A stretch of DNA of 64,000 bases. Source: Microlunatus soli. GTDB taxonomy: Bacteria; Actinomycetota; Actinomycetes; Propionibacteriales; Propionibacteriaceae. The position numbers were made by a program, and so were the translations under genes. The notes beneath the pieces are model-generated. The model made no database searches. It saw only the letters and a program-made list of their open reading frames with translations, and was not told where the DNA came from. The stretch covers positions 4,960,001 to 5,024,000 of the forward strand of contig NZ_LT629772.1 in the NCBI RefSeq assembly GCF_900105385.1. The letters are read 5' to 3'. This document shows, piece after piece, positions 34,169 to 42,034 of this stretch (positions within the stretch are counted from its first letter, which is position 1; each line of letters opens with the position of its first letter).

Positions 34169-35497
34169 TCAGGCGTGATGCACCCGGACCGATTCGGTGA
34201 TCCGGGCCAGCGGGATCAGGCCGATCAGGCAGATCGCGGCCAGGAAGACGTACTGGGCGGTGAAGCCGAAGTGATCGATGATGAAGCCGGAGACCGGTGT
34301 CGCGAGCAGTCCGGACAGCGCGAACGCGATGCCGATCATGATGCCCATGGCCGAGCCGGCGTACTTGGGCAGCGAGTCGATCAGCAGCGCATAGGTGACC
34401 GGGAACGGCGCGTTGCGGAACAATCCCCAGAAGATCAGCACGATCCATCCGCTCGTTGCGCCGGTGATGAAGATCATCGCCAGCAGCGACAGCACCCAGC
34501 CGATGATCAGGAACCGCATCGCGAACTTGCGGCCGGACCGGTCCGACCAGGTGCCCCAGACGACCTGACCGATCCAGCCGGTCAGGCCGGAGGCGCCGGC
34601 GATCAGTGCGGCCTGGGACTGGCTGACGCCGTGCCCGACGAGCTGGGTCGTCAGGAAGGTGGTCGAGCCCGCCTCGCACCACAGGAACAGGAACATCAGG
34701 ACCACCGACATCAGCACGTTCCGGTTGGTCAGTGCTGCCTTGATCGGCTCCATGCTGGTCCGGGTGCTGGTGGTCAGCTCGGGCAGCGGCCGGGTCAGCT
34801 TGTGCAGGTCGATCCACTCATAGACCCGTTCCTGGTTACGCCGGGTGCCGACGAAGATCTGTCCGATGATGATCGGGATTCCGAGCAGCGGGATGATCAG
34901 GAACGCCTCCCGCCAGCCAGCGGCATCCAACACCACCGCGATCAACGCACCGGTCAGGAACTGGCCGAGCGGGAAGCCGGTGTGGTGCACGCCGACGGCG
35001 AATCCGCGGTGCTCCTTGGGCCACCATTCGCTGACCAGGGCGACATTGACCGTCTCCGATCCGCCCCGGCTGATCCCCATCGGGATCCGCAACAGGAAGA
35101 AGGCGATGAAGCTGCCGGCGAAGCCGAAGGTGAGGGCACCGCCGATGATGCCGATCAACATGGCGATGTTCCAGGTCCAGCTGCGGCGGTAGCCGGTCCC
35201 GATCCGGTCCGACAGCAGGCCGAAGGCGACCGCGCCGACCAAGGTGCCGCCGAAGAATACCGAGTTGATCCAGCCGGCCTGGGCGTTGTTCAGCGAGAAG
35301 TCGTCCTTGATCGCCGGCAACACGGCGGGAAGGATCCCGGCGTCGACCGAGGTCATCAGGATCGCCAGGGTGGTGATCACCAGGGTCGCCCAGCTCAGAC
35401 CGTGACCGCGCGGAATGATCGATCGGGAGCCGGGGTTCAGACCGGCCTGCAGCGGACCCTGCTGCTGCTCGGACACGCGAGGTTCCTGCTCGGTCAT
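34169..35497 (-). CDS. MFS transporter (sugar-acid / anion:cation symporter type)
   Basis: A 442-residue MFS permease with 12 helices. TM1 is LSWATLVITTLAILMTSVDAG. The loop-2 motif is GLLSDRIGTGYRR, and TM4-5 carries FFLLRIPMGISRGGSETVNV. A central cytoplasmic loop (RRNQERVYEWIDLHKLTRPL) and the second motif WGTWSDRSGRKFAM separate the halves. Organic acid or sugar-acid uptake is likely for this branch. ATG 35497 (MTEQEPRV) is chosen over in-frame 35524 because it follows GAGTACG-like spacing better. It precedes the epimerase-like gene on the same strand. Confidence 0.87.
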   Translation of the reverse strand: MTEQEPRVSEQQQGPLQAGLNPGSRSIIPRGHGLSWATLVITTLAILMTSVDAGILPAVLPAIKDDFSLNNAQAGWINSVFFGGTLVGAVAFGLLSDRIGTGYRRSWTWNIAMLIGIIGGALTFGFAGSFIAFFLLRIPMGISRGGSETVNVALVSEWWPKEHRGFAVGVHHTGFPLGQFLTGALIAVVLDAAGWREAFLIIPLLGIPIIIGQIFVGTRRNQERVYEWIDLHKLTRPLPELTTSTRTSMEPIKAALTNRNVLMSVVLMFLFLWCEAGSTTFLTTQLVGHGVSQSQAALIAGASGLTGWIGQVVWGTWSDRSGRKFAMRFLIIGWVLSLLAMIFITGATSGWIVLIFWGLFRNAPFPVTYALLIDSLPKYAGSAMGIMIGIAFALSGLLATPVSGFIIDHFGFTAQYVFLAAICLIGLIPLARITESVRVHHA

Positions 35498-35587
35498 CGA
35501 GTACGCCTCTCCGTCGAGATCCATCGGTCGACTATCGGACGTGACTATTCCCTACGGTGATACGAGTCGGCAACTGCCGATGGGCGG

Positions 35588-36262
35588 TCAGGAGATGCGC
35601 AGCGCGGTGACCGACTCCAGCCTCGCATTGCTCATCAGCAGGGTGACCTCACCGCGAGGCATGTCGAAGGCGATCCCGCCGTCGACGGTCTCACCCGCTC
35701 GCAGATAGCCGTTGCCCAGCAGCGGCGGGCGGGCTCCGACCTCGGTCGACTGGTAGAGGTCACTCCTGGAGTCGAAGGTCTGGAAGTACTGCGGTCCGAA
35801 GCTGAGCCGGCCGTCGGTGGCCTCGATCTTCACCTCGAGCTGCAGATAGGCCCCGTTGGCGGCACCCTGACCGGTCCAGCGATGGGACAGCAGGCTCAAC
35901 CGGCCGCTGCCTTCGCTGGAGGTGAAACCGATCGATGTCGAGGTGTCCTGCGGCGCCGCGCTGGTGGTCGGAGTCGGCGGGACGTTGCCGGTCTCGCGCT
36001 GGACAGCGGGATCGGGACGCAGGCTGGCGACCAGCACGATGACGGCGACCAGGGCGATCACCCCGATGGTGATGACCAACGGGAGCCGGCTGTTCGGCGG
36101 GCGTTCGGGTTGTGGCCCGCCGGGCTGCCGACCGTTCCCGTACGGCGCGCCGGGACCGACGAACGGCCGGCCGGGGCCGGGCTGCTGCGAACCGTCGGCC
36201 GACGGTCGCACGAACTCGGGGCCGCGGCGGGTCGGTCCGAGCTCAGGCGGTTGGGAACTCAT
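35588..36262 (-). CDS. Membrane-anchored protein with C-terminal DUF4352-like domain
   Basis: A 224-residue protein with a long Pro/Gly-rich cytoplasmic N-terminus (about 60 residues) and one transmembrane helix (LPLVITIGVIALVAVIVLVA). A Thr/Ser/Pro linker and an extracellular beta-sandwich follow, with YLQLEVKIEATDGRLSFGPQ and the end VTLLMSNARLESVTALRIS, resembling DUF4352/telomeric-repeat-like immunoprotective domains. The role is unknown. ATG 36262 follows 150 bases of frame that look non-coding. Divergent from the DUF4192 gene. Confidence 0.75.
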   Translation of the reverse strand: MSSQPPELGPTRRGPEFVRPSADGSQQPGPGRPFVGPGAPYGNGRQPGGPQPERPPNSRLPLVITIGVIALVAVIVLVASLRPDPAVQRETGNVPPTPTTSAAPQDTSTSIGFTSSEGSGRLSLLSHRWTGQGAANGAYLQLEVKIEATDGRLSFGPQYFQTFDSRSDLYQSTEVGARPPLLGNGYLRAGETVDGGIAFDMPRGEVTLLMSNARLESVTALRIS

Positions 36263-36412
36263 CAGCTCCAAAATACAACCCCGCGGAGTCGTCCGACGCC
36301 GTGCCGTCGTCGGGCGACCCGAGTTATCCACAACCCGGACGATGCGGCGCACCATCTCCGAGCATTGTCCACAGGCTTGGCCAGCTCTGTCCTTTTTCGG
36401 GTAGATCACCAT

Positions 36413-37537
36413 ATGACGACTTCACCGATGCCCACCGCACCACCGCCGCCCGATCCGGGGAACTCCGGAGCGGAGCCGCGCCGGCTGAAGGCCGAGGATC
36501 CCGACGACCTGCTGGCAGTGCTGCCGTTCCTGCTCGGCTACCAACCGAGCGAATCGTTGGTGATGGCCGCCGTCTGCGACAAGGTGATCGCGGTCTGCGT
36601 CCGGGTGGACCTGGCGGAGGACCCGGACCTCGTCTCGGACCGGCTGGCCGAGATCGCGACGAACAATCACGCCAGTGGGGTGCTGTTGGTCGCCTACAGC
36701 GACGAGGCTGCACGGGCGGATCGGTTGCTGTTGCCGATGATCGACCGGCTGCAGACGGTCGGCGTGATCGACGCGATCTACACCGACGGACAGCGACGAT
36801 GGTCGCGGATCTGCAACGCCGACTGCTGCCCACCCGAAGGCATTCCCTATCGGTTGGACACCAACCGACTGGCTGCCGAGGCCGTCTTCCAGGGGATGAG
36901 TCGGCAGACCGATCGTGCGGCGATCGCCGAGCTCGTCCAGGGGCCGCCGGCCGAGCGCCGGCCGGAGCTCTCGGCCCTGACCGAGCAGGTGATCGAGGAC
37001 GTGTTCGCCCGTTCCCAGGACGAGCGGCGACGTGAGATCGCCGGCTGGGTGTCGGCTCACGTACGTCGCCGACTGGAGGGGTTGGCGGTGCAGCCGACCG
37101 AGCGTGAGCTGGTCCGGTTGGCCTGCCTGATCGTCGATGTCCCGGTCCGGGACGAGGCGTGGGCGCTGATGCGCCGGCAGGACGCCTGGGTCCACGTCGA
37201 GCTGTGGCAGCAGGTGGTGTCGCATGCCGTCTCCCCGCTGGACGTGCCCGCGTTGGGGATGCTGGGGATGGCCGCCTGGATCTCCGGGCAGGGCACCCTG
37301 CAGGTCTGCTGCATCGAGCGTGCTCGTCAGCTCGACACCAACTACAGCCTGATCGACATTCTGGACGACATCAACGACCGGGCACTCCCGCCGACCTTCT
37401 GGGAGTCGATCCGCAGCGGCGTGGCGGGGGCGATCGACGACGACGTGATCGGCGCCGGGACGGGGACCGATGCCCGGCCGACGGCGATCGGTCCGCATCG
37501 TCGGACCGGACGTCGGCCCAAGCGGGGTGCAGCCTGA
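36413..37537 (+). CDS. DUF4192 domain-containing protein
   Basis: A 374-residue soluble protein of the actinobacterial DUF4192 family. The hallmark AVLPFLLGYQPSESLVMAAV lies near residues 33-52, followed by VRVDLAEDPD and LLVAYSDEAARADRLL. The C-terminal part contains ALGMLGMAAWISGQGTLQVCCIERA, also typical. The family is widespread in actinobacteria and its function is unknown; some members sit near DNA-metabolism genes. The C-terminus is basic (RRTGRRPKRGAA). ATG 36413 follows a short AT-rich stretch that may hold its promoter. Confidence 0.88.
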   Translation: MTTSPMPTAPPPPDPGNSGAEPRRLKAEDPDDLLAVLPFLLGYQPSESLVMAAVCDKVIAVCVRVDLAEDPDLVSDRLAEIATNNHASGVLLVAYSDEAARADRLLLPMIDRLQTVGVIDAIYTDGQRRWSRICNADCCPPEGIPYRLDTNRLAAEAVFQGMSRQTDRAAIAELVQGPPAERRPELSALTEQVIEDVFARSQDERRREIAGWVSAHVRRRLEGLAVQPTERELVRLACLIVDVPVRDEAWALMRRQDAWVHVELWQQVVSHAVSPLDVPALGMLGMAAWISGQGTLQVCCIERARQLDTNYSLIDILDDINDRALPPTFWESIRSGVAGAIDDDVIGAGTGTDARPTAIGPHRRTGRRPKRGAA

Positions 37538-37563
37538 GCTGACCGGATCGATAGATTGTCGTC

Positions 37564-38586
37564 ATGACGGCTGACCCTGGGCGACGGTTCGTGGTGTGTG
37601 GCGAGACCTTGATCGATCTGGTCAGGGACGAGGATGCGCCGGGCGACACCTTCTCCAGCGGCTGGCAGGCCCTGTCGGCCGGTGGCCCGATGAACACCTC
37701 CGTCGCCCTGGCGATGCTCGGGGCCGACAGTCACTTCCTGGGGCGGGTGTCCACCGACGAATTCGGCCGGCAGCTGACCGGCCACATGGACAAGGCCGGG
37801 GTCGGACTGGATCTTGCCGTGACCAGCGAGCAGTTCACCTCGTTGGCGGTGGTCAGCCTCGACGAGCAGGGCAAGGCGTCCTATGCGTTCCACTTCGACC
37901 AGACGGCCAACTTCGACTGGCGGGCCGAGGAGCTGCCGACCCTGAACGCACAGGACTGGCTGCATCTGGGGTCGCTGGCGCTGGTCGTCCGGCCGGGTGC
38001 CGACGTGTTGCTGGAGTGGGTTCGCCGGGTCGAGGCACCGATCTCGATCGACATCAACGTACGGTCCTCGGTGATCAGCGACCCCGACGAGTACTGGCGT
38101 CGGATCGAGCCGTGGCTGCAGGCGTTGGGCGGCAACGGCATCGTCAAGGCCAGCGACGAGGACGTCGAGTTCCTGGCTCGCGCACTGGCCGTGCCGACGG
38201 TGCCGCCCGAACGGTTGAGCAGCCCCGGCGGTCGGATCGATGCCGGCGGGGCGGCCGAGACCGTGTCCGGCGCCTGGCGTCAGGTCGCCGAACGGTGGCT
38301 GCAGACGTACGGGCTGAAGATGGTCGTGATCACCCGTGGTGAGGGTGGCGCGGCAGCGCTCGCGCCGGCGGCGGACTGGGTCGAGGTGCCCGGTTTCCCG
38401 ACCGAGGTCGTCGACACCGTCGGCGCCGGCGACACCTTCATGGCCGGCTTCCTGGACGGCCACCTGCGGCTCGGCGCCGAGCTGCCCGACGCCTTGCGCA
38501 GGGGTGCCGCGGCCGCGTCCATCGTCTGCTCACGGCAGGGCGCGCAGCCGCCGACCGCGGCGGAGGTCGACGCGTTCCTGCGATGA
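37564..38586 (+). CDS. PfkB family carbohydrate kinase (fructokinase-like)
   Basis: A 340-residue ribokinase-fold enzyme. FVVCGETLIDLV starts the Rossmann-like core, and LSAGGPMNTSVALAMLGADSHFLGRVS carries the sugar-binding GG. ISIDINVRSSV follows, and DTVGAGDTFMAGF near residue 280 is the catalytic anion-hole motif with the base Asp. Such enzymes phosphorylate fructose or related sugars with ATP. The convergent GH172-type gene (alpha-fructofuranosidase family) suggests fructose as substrate. ATG 37564. Confidence 0.88.
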   Translation: MTADPGRRFVVCGETLIDLVRDEDAPGDTFSSGWQALSAGGPMNTSVALAMLGADSHFLGRVSTDEFGRQLTGHMDKAGVGLDLAVTSEQFTSLAVVSLDEQGKASYAFHFDQTANFDWRAEELPTLNAQDWLHLGSLALVVRPGADVLLEWVRRVEAPISIDINVRSSVISDPDEYWRRIEPWLQALGGNGIVKASDEDVEFLARALAVPTVPPERLSSPGGRIDAGGAAETVSGAWRQVAERWLQTYGLKMVVITRGEGGAAALAPAADWVEVPGFPTEVVDTVGAGDTFMAGFLDGHLRLGAELPDALRRGAAAASIVCSRQGAQPPTAAEVDAFLR

Positions 38587-38592
38587 TCACCG

Positions 38593-38937
38593 TCAGTCGC
38601 GGAGCTGGCCCCGCGGCACGGCGGTGAGCAGGACGGCGGAGTCCTCCGACGCGTGCAGCGAATGCGGCGCGTCCGGGACGATCAGCAGGTCTCCCTGGGC
38701 GCCGCGCCAGCTGTCGTCGCCGACCCGGAGTTCGACCTTGCCCGAGAGCACCAGGACGGTGGCCTCGCCGGGATTCTCGTGTTCGTCCAGTGCGGCATCG
38801 GCAGCCAGCGCGATCACGGTCTGCCGCAAGGCGTGCTCGTGGCCACCGAAGACCGTCCGGGCTGCGCGCGATGCGGTACGGCGTCCCGCGTCGGCGGTCA
38901 GCTCTCGGGCCAGGGCTTGAAGGGACAGCTTCTGCAT
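38593..38937 (-). CDS. Cupin-domain protein
   Basis: A 114-residue single-domain cupin. DEHENPGEATVLVLSGKVEL matches motif 1 with H and E metal ligands, and GDLLIVPDAPHSLHASEDS matches motif 2 with the final His. The fold is a small beta-barrel that could bind a metal and a sugar or amino acid. ATG 38937. It lies downstream of the GH172 gene on the same strand (56 bases), so it may be part of the same carbohydrate unit. Confidence 0.85.
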   Translation of the reverse strand: MQKLSLQALARELTADAGRRTASRAARTVFGGHEHALRQTVIALAADAALDEHENPGEATVLVLSGKVELRVGDDSWRGAQGDLLIVPDAPHSLHASEDSAVLLTAVPRGQLRD

Positions 38938-38993
38938 GGTGCTCCCATCTGCGTACGCGTCCGGTTCGTCCGGCTGCAGCCAGACTCTCACGA

Positions 38994-40091
38994 TCAGCGG
39001 GGTGTGCGCTGGGTCCGGCCGGGCAGATCGGGAAACACCTGGTGTGGCTCGGTCTGATACCAGTAGGCGGTACTGGAGATGTCGTCCACCCGTTCGAACA
39101 GTCCGTGGTCCCAGGCGCCGATCTGCTGCAGGGTGACCCGCAGCGATTCGGCGAAGTAGATCGGGTCCGGCAGATGCCAGCGGTAGAGCCCGTGCATCGG
39201 CGCGGTCGCGGTGGCGAACGGTGAGGCCTTGGTCCGGTCGGCACTGCTGGTGAAGGGGTAGCCGCAGTAGGGCGCGGAGAAGTTGATCACCGTCGGCTCC
39301 GGATCGTTGCGCAGTTCGTCCTGGAAGGCCCAGGCGCCGCCGGCGTAGTCCTCCAAGCCGGTGCTGCACAGGGTCGGATGTTCGTCGTCGCCGTCGATGA
39401 AGAACTTGACCTCGCCCTCGCCCCACCAGAAGCGTTGCAGCGAAGCCAGCGCGATGTAACTGCCGAGATAGCGACCGCTGCCAGTGATCCCGTCGACGAT
39501 CACATGATCCTCGCCGGCCTCGGTGTCGGCATCGGACCGGCGCCACTGGGCATGGAAGTACGGTGCCCGGCCACCGATCTCGTCGCCGACGGTGTAGTCG
39601 ATCTGGTAGAACACCGCGGCCACGTCGCCGGCGTGCTCGCTGACCAGTTCGATCCGCGCAGAACTGCGGAACGGCATCGTGAAGTAGCAGTTCATCCCGC
39701 CGGTCGGGGCGACCACGATCGGAATCGAGGTGACCAGTGCCCGGGTGCCGAAGCCGTTGCAGAAGAAGTCGCCCAACGGCACCTCCACCGAGGGGTGCTC
39801 CTCGTCGTCCCAGTACATTTTCAAGATCAGATCGCGGAGCACGAACGGCCCCGCCGAGGTACGGTCCGGGACGGTGATCCAGATGTGCCGGATGACGCCC
39901 GGCCCGTCGATCCGGGCCAGAGTCAGCGTCTGGCCGGCCGCCAACGGCAGGCACGCAGATCCCTTCCGGCCGGGCCCCAGAGCCGAAGCCGCCGTCGCCG
40001 CCGAACCTGGCGCACCGTCGGGATTCTCGGCATTGATCGACCGGCTCCGTACGCCGCCGGCAAGGCCGGGATCGTTCCACAGATCGAGCAT
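38994..40091 (-). CDS. GH172 / DUF2961 family glycoside hydrolase
   Basis: A 365-residue protein of the DUF2961 family. IRHIWITVPDRT, LRDLILKMYWDDEEHPSVEVPLGDFF, CYFTMPFRSSARIEL and STGLEDYAGGAWAF (the conserved G-x-EDY box) are all present. Characterised members are alpha-D-fructofuranosidases/difructose-dianhydride enzymes and some arabinan-degrading enzymes. No signal peptide is seen, so it works in the cytoplasm on an imported oligosaccharide. AAGGG is well placed before ATG 40091. A fructokinase-like gene lies just across the convergent boundary, suggesting fructoside use. Confidence 0.87.
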   Translation of the reverse strand: MLDLWNDPGLAGGVRSRSINAENPDGAPGSAATAASALGPGRKGSACLPLAAGQTLTLARIDGPGVIRHIWITVPDRTSAGPFVLRDLILKMYWDDEEHPSVEVPLGDFFCNGFGTRALVTSIPIVVAPTGGMNCYFTMPFRSSARIELVSEHAGDVAAVFYQIDYTVGDEIGGRAPYFHAQWRRSDADTEAGEDHVIVDGITGSGRYLGSYIALASLQRFWWGEGEVKFFIDGDDEHPTLCSTGLEDYAGGAWAFQDELRNDPEPTVINFSAPYCGYPFTSSADRTKASPFATATAPMHGLYRWHLPDPIYFAESLRVTLQQIGAWDHGLFERVDDISSTAYWYQTEPHQVFPDLPGRTQRTPR

Positions 40092-40147
40092 GACAACCCT
40101 TCATCGCAGGAGCATTGCTGCGACCCATCATGGTGGTTGGGCGTTGA

Positions 40148-41002
40148 TCAACTTGCGTCGGGTGGCCCACCGCCGTCTCGCCGAGCGGCACGGGAGACCT
40201 CCTCCGCGGGCAGTCGAGCAGCCAGCAAGGCGAACGGATTCTCCTGCTCGTCGCGAGATCGGCCGAAGACATGCAGATGGACGTGTGGGGTCTCCTGCCG
40301 TGCGGCGGTGCCGTCGTTGCCGAAACAGCTCAGGCCGGTCGTCCCGGAGGCGAGTGCGAACTGTTCCCGCACCTCAGCCAACTCGGTGGACAGCGCCACG
40401 ATCTCGGCGGGGGTCAGGTCGCCGATGCTGGGCACGTGTCGCAGCGGGAGCAGCAGGACCTGGGAGTCGATCATCACCCGATGCGGACGGATCACCCGGA
40501 CCCCGTCGCGCCGCCAGCGTTCCTGGTCGGTCAGCACGGCACCGGCGCAACCGTCGCATTCGGTATCCGGCGGTGCCGGCACGTCGATCTCGACCGGCGC
40601 CGCCAGCGCCGCCGCCAGCGATTCCGTTCGCGCCGGGTCGGATGCTGCATACCGACGTTCCGCTGGTGGCAGGGCCATCGCCCGGGCGGGGGAGGTGTGA
40701 TCCGAGCCACCCCTGCCGAAGACGTGGATCACCCGATCATGACCTGCGAGCGGGTCGGGCTCACCGACCGCACCCGGGGTGGGGGACCACCCGACGGCGA
40801 AGTTGATCTGAAAGCCCTGACAACCGCCGACCGTCCACAGCGCAGAGCGTGTCCGGCGATAGGCAGTGATCAATTCGGCTGCCGAAACCGATCCCAGCGC
40901 CATCTCCGGTGCGGTCGCCATGATCACCAGGTGCGCCGTCGTCAGCGGCCGGTCGGGCAGTGCGACCTGCCAGTAGGTGCTGCTCCACAGCGCTGTCGGC
41001 AT
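40148..41002 (-). CDS. HIT-superfamily protein with two HIT-like halves
   Basis: A 284-residue protein. The C-terminal half has RVMIDSQVLLLPLRHVPSIG and the histidine triad HVHLHVFGR near residues 246-254, typical of nucleotidyl hydrolases/transferases. The N-terminal half shows a similar pattern, LTTAHLVIMA and the degenerate VIHVFGR, without the full triad. A CDGC pair between the halves may bind metal. Duplicated HIT folds occur in GalT-like enzymes. The probable role is a nucleotide-sugar or dinucleotide reaction; the substrate is unknown. Confidence 0.75.
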   Translation of the reverse strand: MPTALWSSTYWQVALPDRPLTTAHLVIMATAPEMALGSVSAAELITAYRRTRSALWTVGGCQGFQINFAVGWSPTPGAVGEPDPLAGHDRVIHVFGRGGSDHTSPARAMALPPAERRYAASDPARTESLAAALAAPVEIDVPAPPDTECDGCAGAVLTDQERWRRDGVRVIRPHRVMIDSQVLLLPLRHVPSIGDLTPAEIVALSTELAEVREQFALASGTTGLSCFGNDGTAARQETPHVHLHVFGRSRDEQENPFALLAARLPAEEVSRAARRDGGGPPDAS

Positions 41003-41072
41003 CTGTCGACCCTACGGGATCGGGTGGTTCATTCCGGTTGATCTTGACGATGCGGAGGACGATGATCGAGTC

Positions 41073-41963
41073 GTGGCTGACGACGCGATGCGACAAGTCC
41101 AACAGACGGCGCAGGGACCGATGCTGATCGTCGCTCTGGAGCAGTACGAGGACCGCGACCATCGGATCGTCGACGACCCGTTGGCGGCGCGGATGCTGCC
41201 GGCTGCCCAGCGCATTCTGGTCCGCGCACTCCGGCCGGCGCCGCTGCGACACCTCTTGATCAACACCACCGAGCGGATCATGCCCGGATCGTGGGGTGGT
41301 TTCCTGGCCCGCAAGCGCTATGCCGACGACGCCGTCACCGCCGCGACCGGGGCCGGTATCGGCCAACTCGTGGTGCTCGGCGCCGGACTCGACACCCGCG
41401 CGGCACGTCTGCCAGATCCGAACCAGGTCGCCTCCTACGAGGTCGACCTGCCCCGCAATTCGGCGGCCAAGCGCTCCCGGCTGGAAGCCGCACTCGGTCG
41501 ACTGCCGGCCGGTCTGCATCTGGTCCCGATCGACTTCGAGGCCGACGACCTGATCGAGACGTTGACCGGCGCCGGCTTCGATCCGGCGGCGCCGGCGATG
41601 TTCGTCTGGGAAGGCGTGACCCAGTATCTGACCCAGCCTGCGGTGCGGGCCACCCTGACCGCGTTGGCGTCGGCCGCACCGGGCAGCCGGCTGATCTTCA
41701 CCTATATCCTGCGGTCCCTCATCCAGGGAACCGATCTGCACGGCGCCGACAGTCTGTATCGACGCTTCGTGGCCAAGAACCCGATCTGGCATTTCGGCCT
41801 GGAACCGGCCGACGTAACCCCGCTACTGGCAGAATTCGGCTGGACCGCCGCCGAGGACATCGGACCCGAGGACTACGCCGAACGCTACTTCGCACCGGCC
41901 GGCCGCCGACTGCAGGCGATGGAGATCGAGCGATTCGTCGCAGCCGAGCGAGTGGGGCAGTAG
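41073..41963 (+). CDS. Class I SAM-dependent methyltransferase (LCMT/PPM type)
   Basis: A 296-residue methyltransferase. The SAM motif QLVVLGAGLDTRAARLPD, the region YEVDLPRNSAAKRSRLE and VWEGVTQYLTQPAVRATL place it in the leucine carboxyl methyltransferase/PPM clan, abundant in actinobacteria with mostly unknown acceptors. GTG 41073 is the probable start; ATG 41088 is an alternative. Divergent from the HIT gene with 70 bases between. Confidence 0.85.
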   Translation: MADDAMRQVQQTAQGPMLIVALEQYEDRDHRIVDDPLAARMLPAAQRILVRALRPAPLRHLLINTTERIMPGSWGGFLARKRYADDAVTAATGAGIGQLVVLGAGLDTRAARLPDPNQVASYEVDLPRNSAAKRSRLEAALGRLPAGLHLVPIDFEADDLIETLTGAGFDPAAPAMFVWEGVTQYLTQPAVRATLTALASAAPGSRLIFTYILRSLIQGTDLHGADSLYRRFVAKNPIWHFGLEPADVTPLLAEFGWTAAEDIGPEDYAERYFAPAGRRLQAMEIERFVAAERVGQ

Positions 41964-42034
41964 CGCGGCGGCGGCCATCGAGAGCAAGCATGAACTCATA
42001 GCCACGCTCTGCGGCAGCAGATCGGCTCCGTGGA

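Noticed and set aside
34118-35560. Long plus-strand open frame opposite the MFS transporter
   Set aside because: Gln/Asp/Glu-rich low-complexity reading, mirror image of hydrophobic helices on the minus strand.
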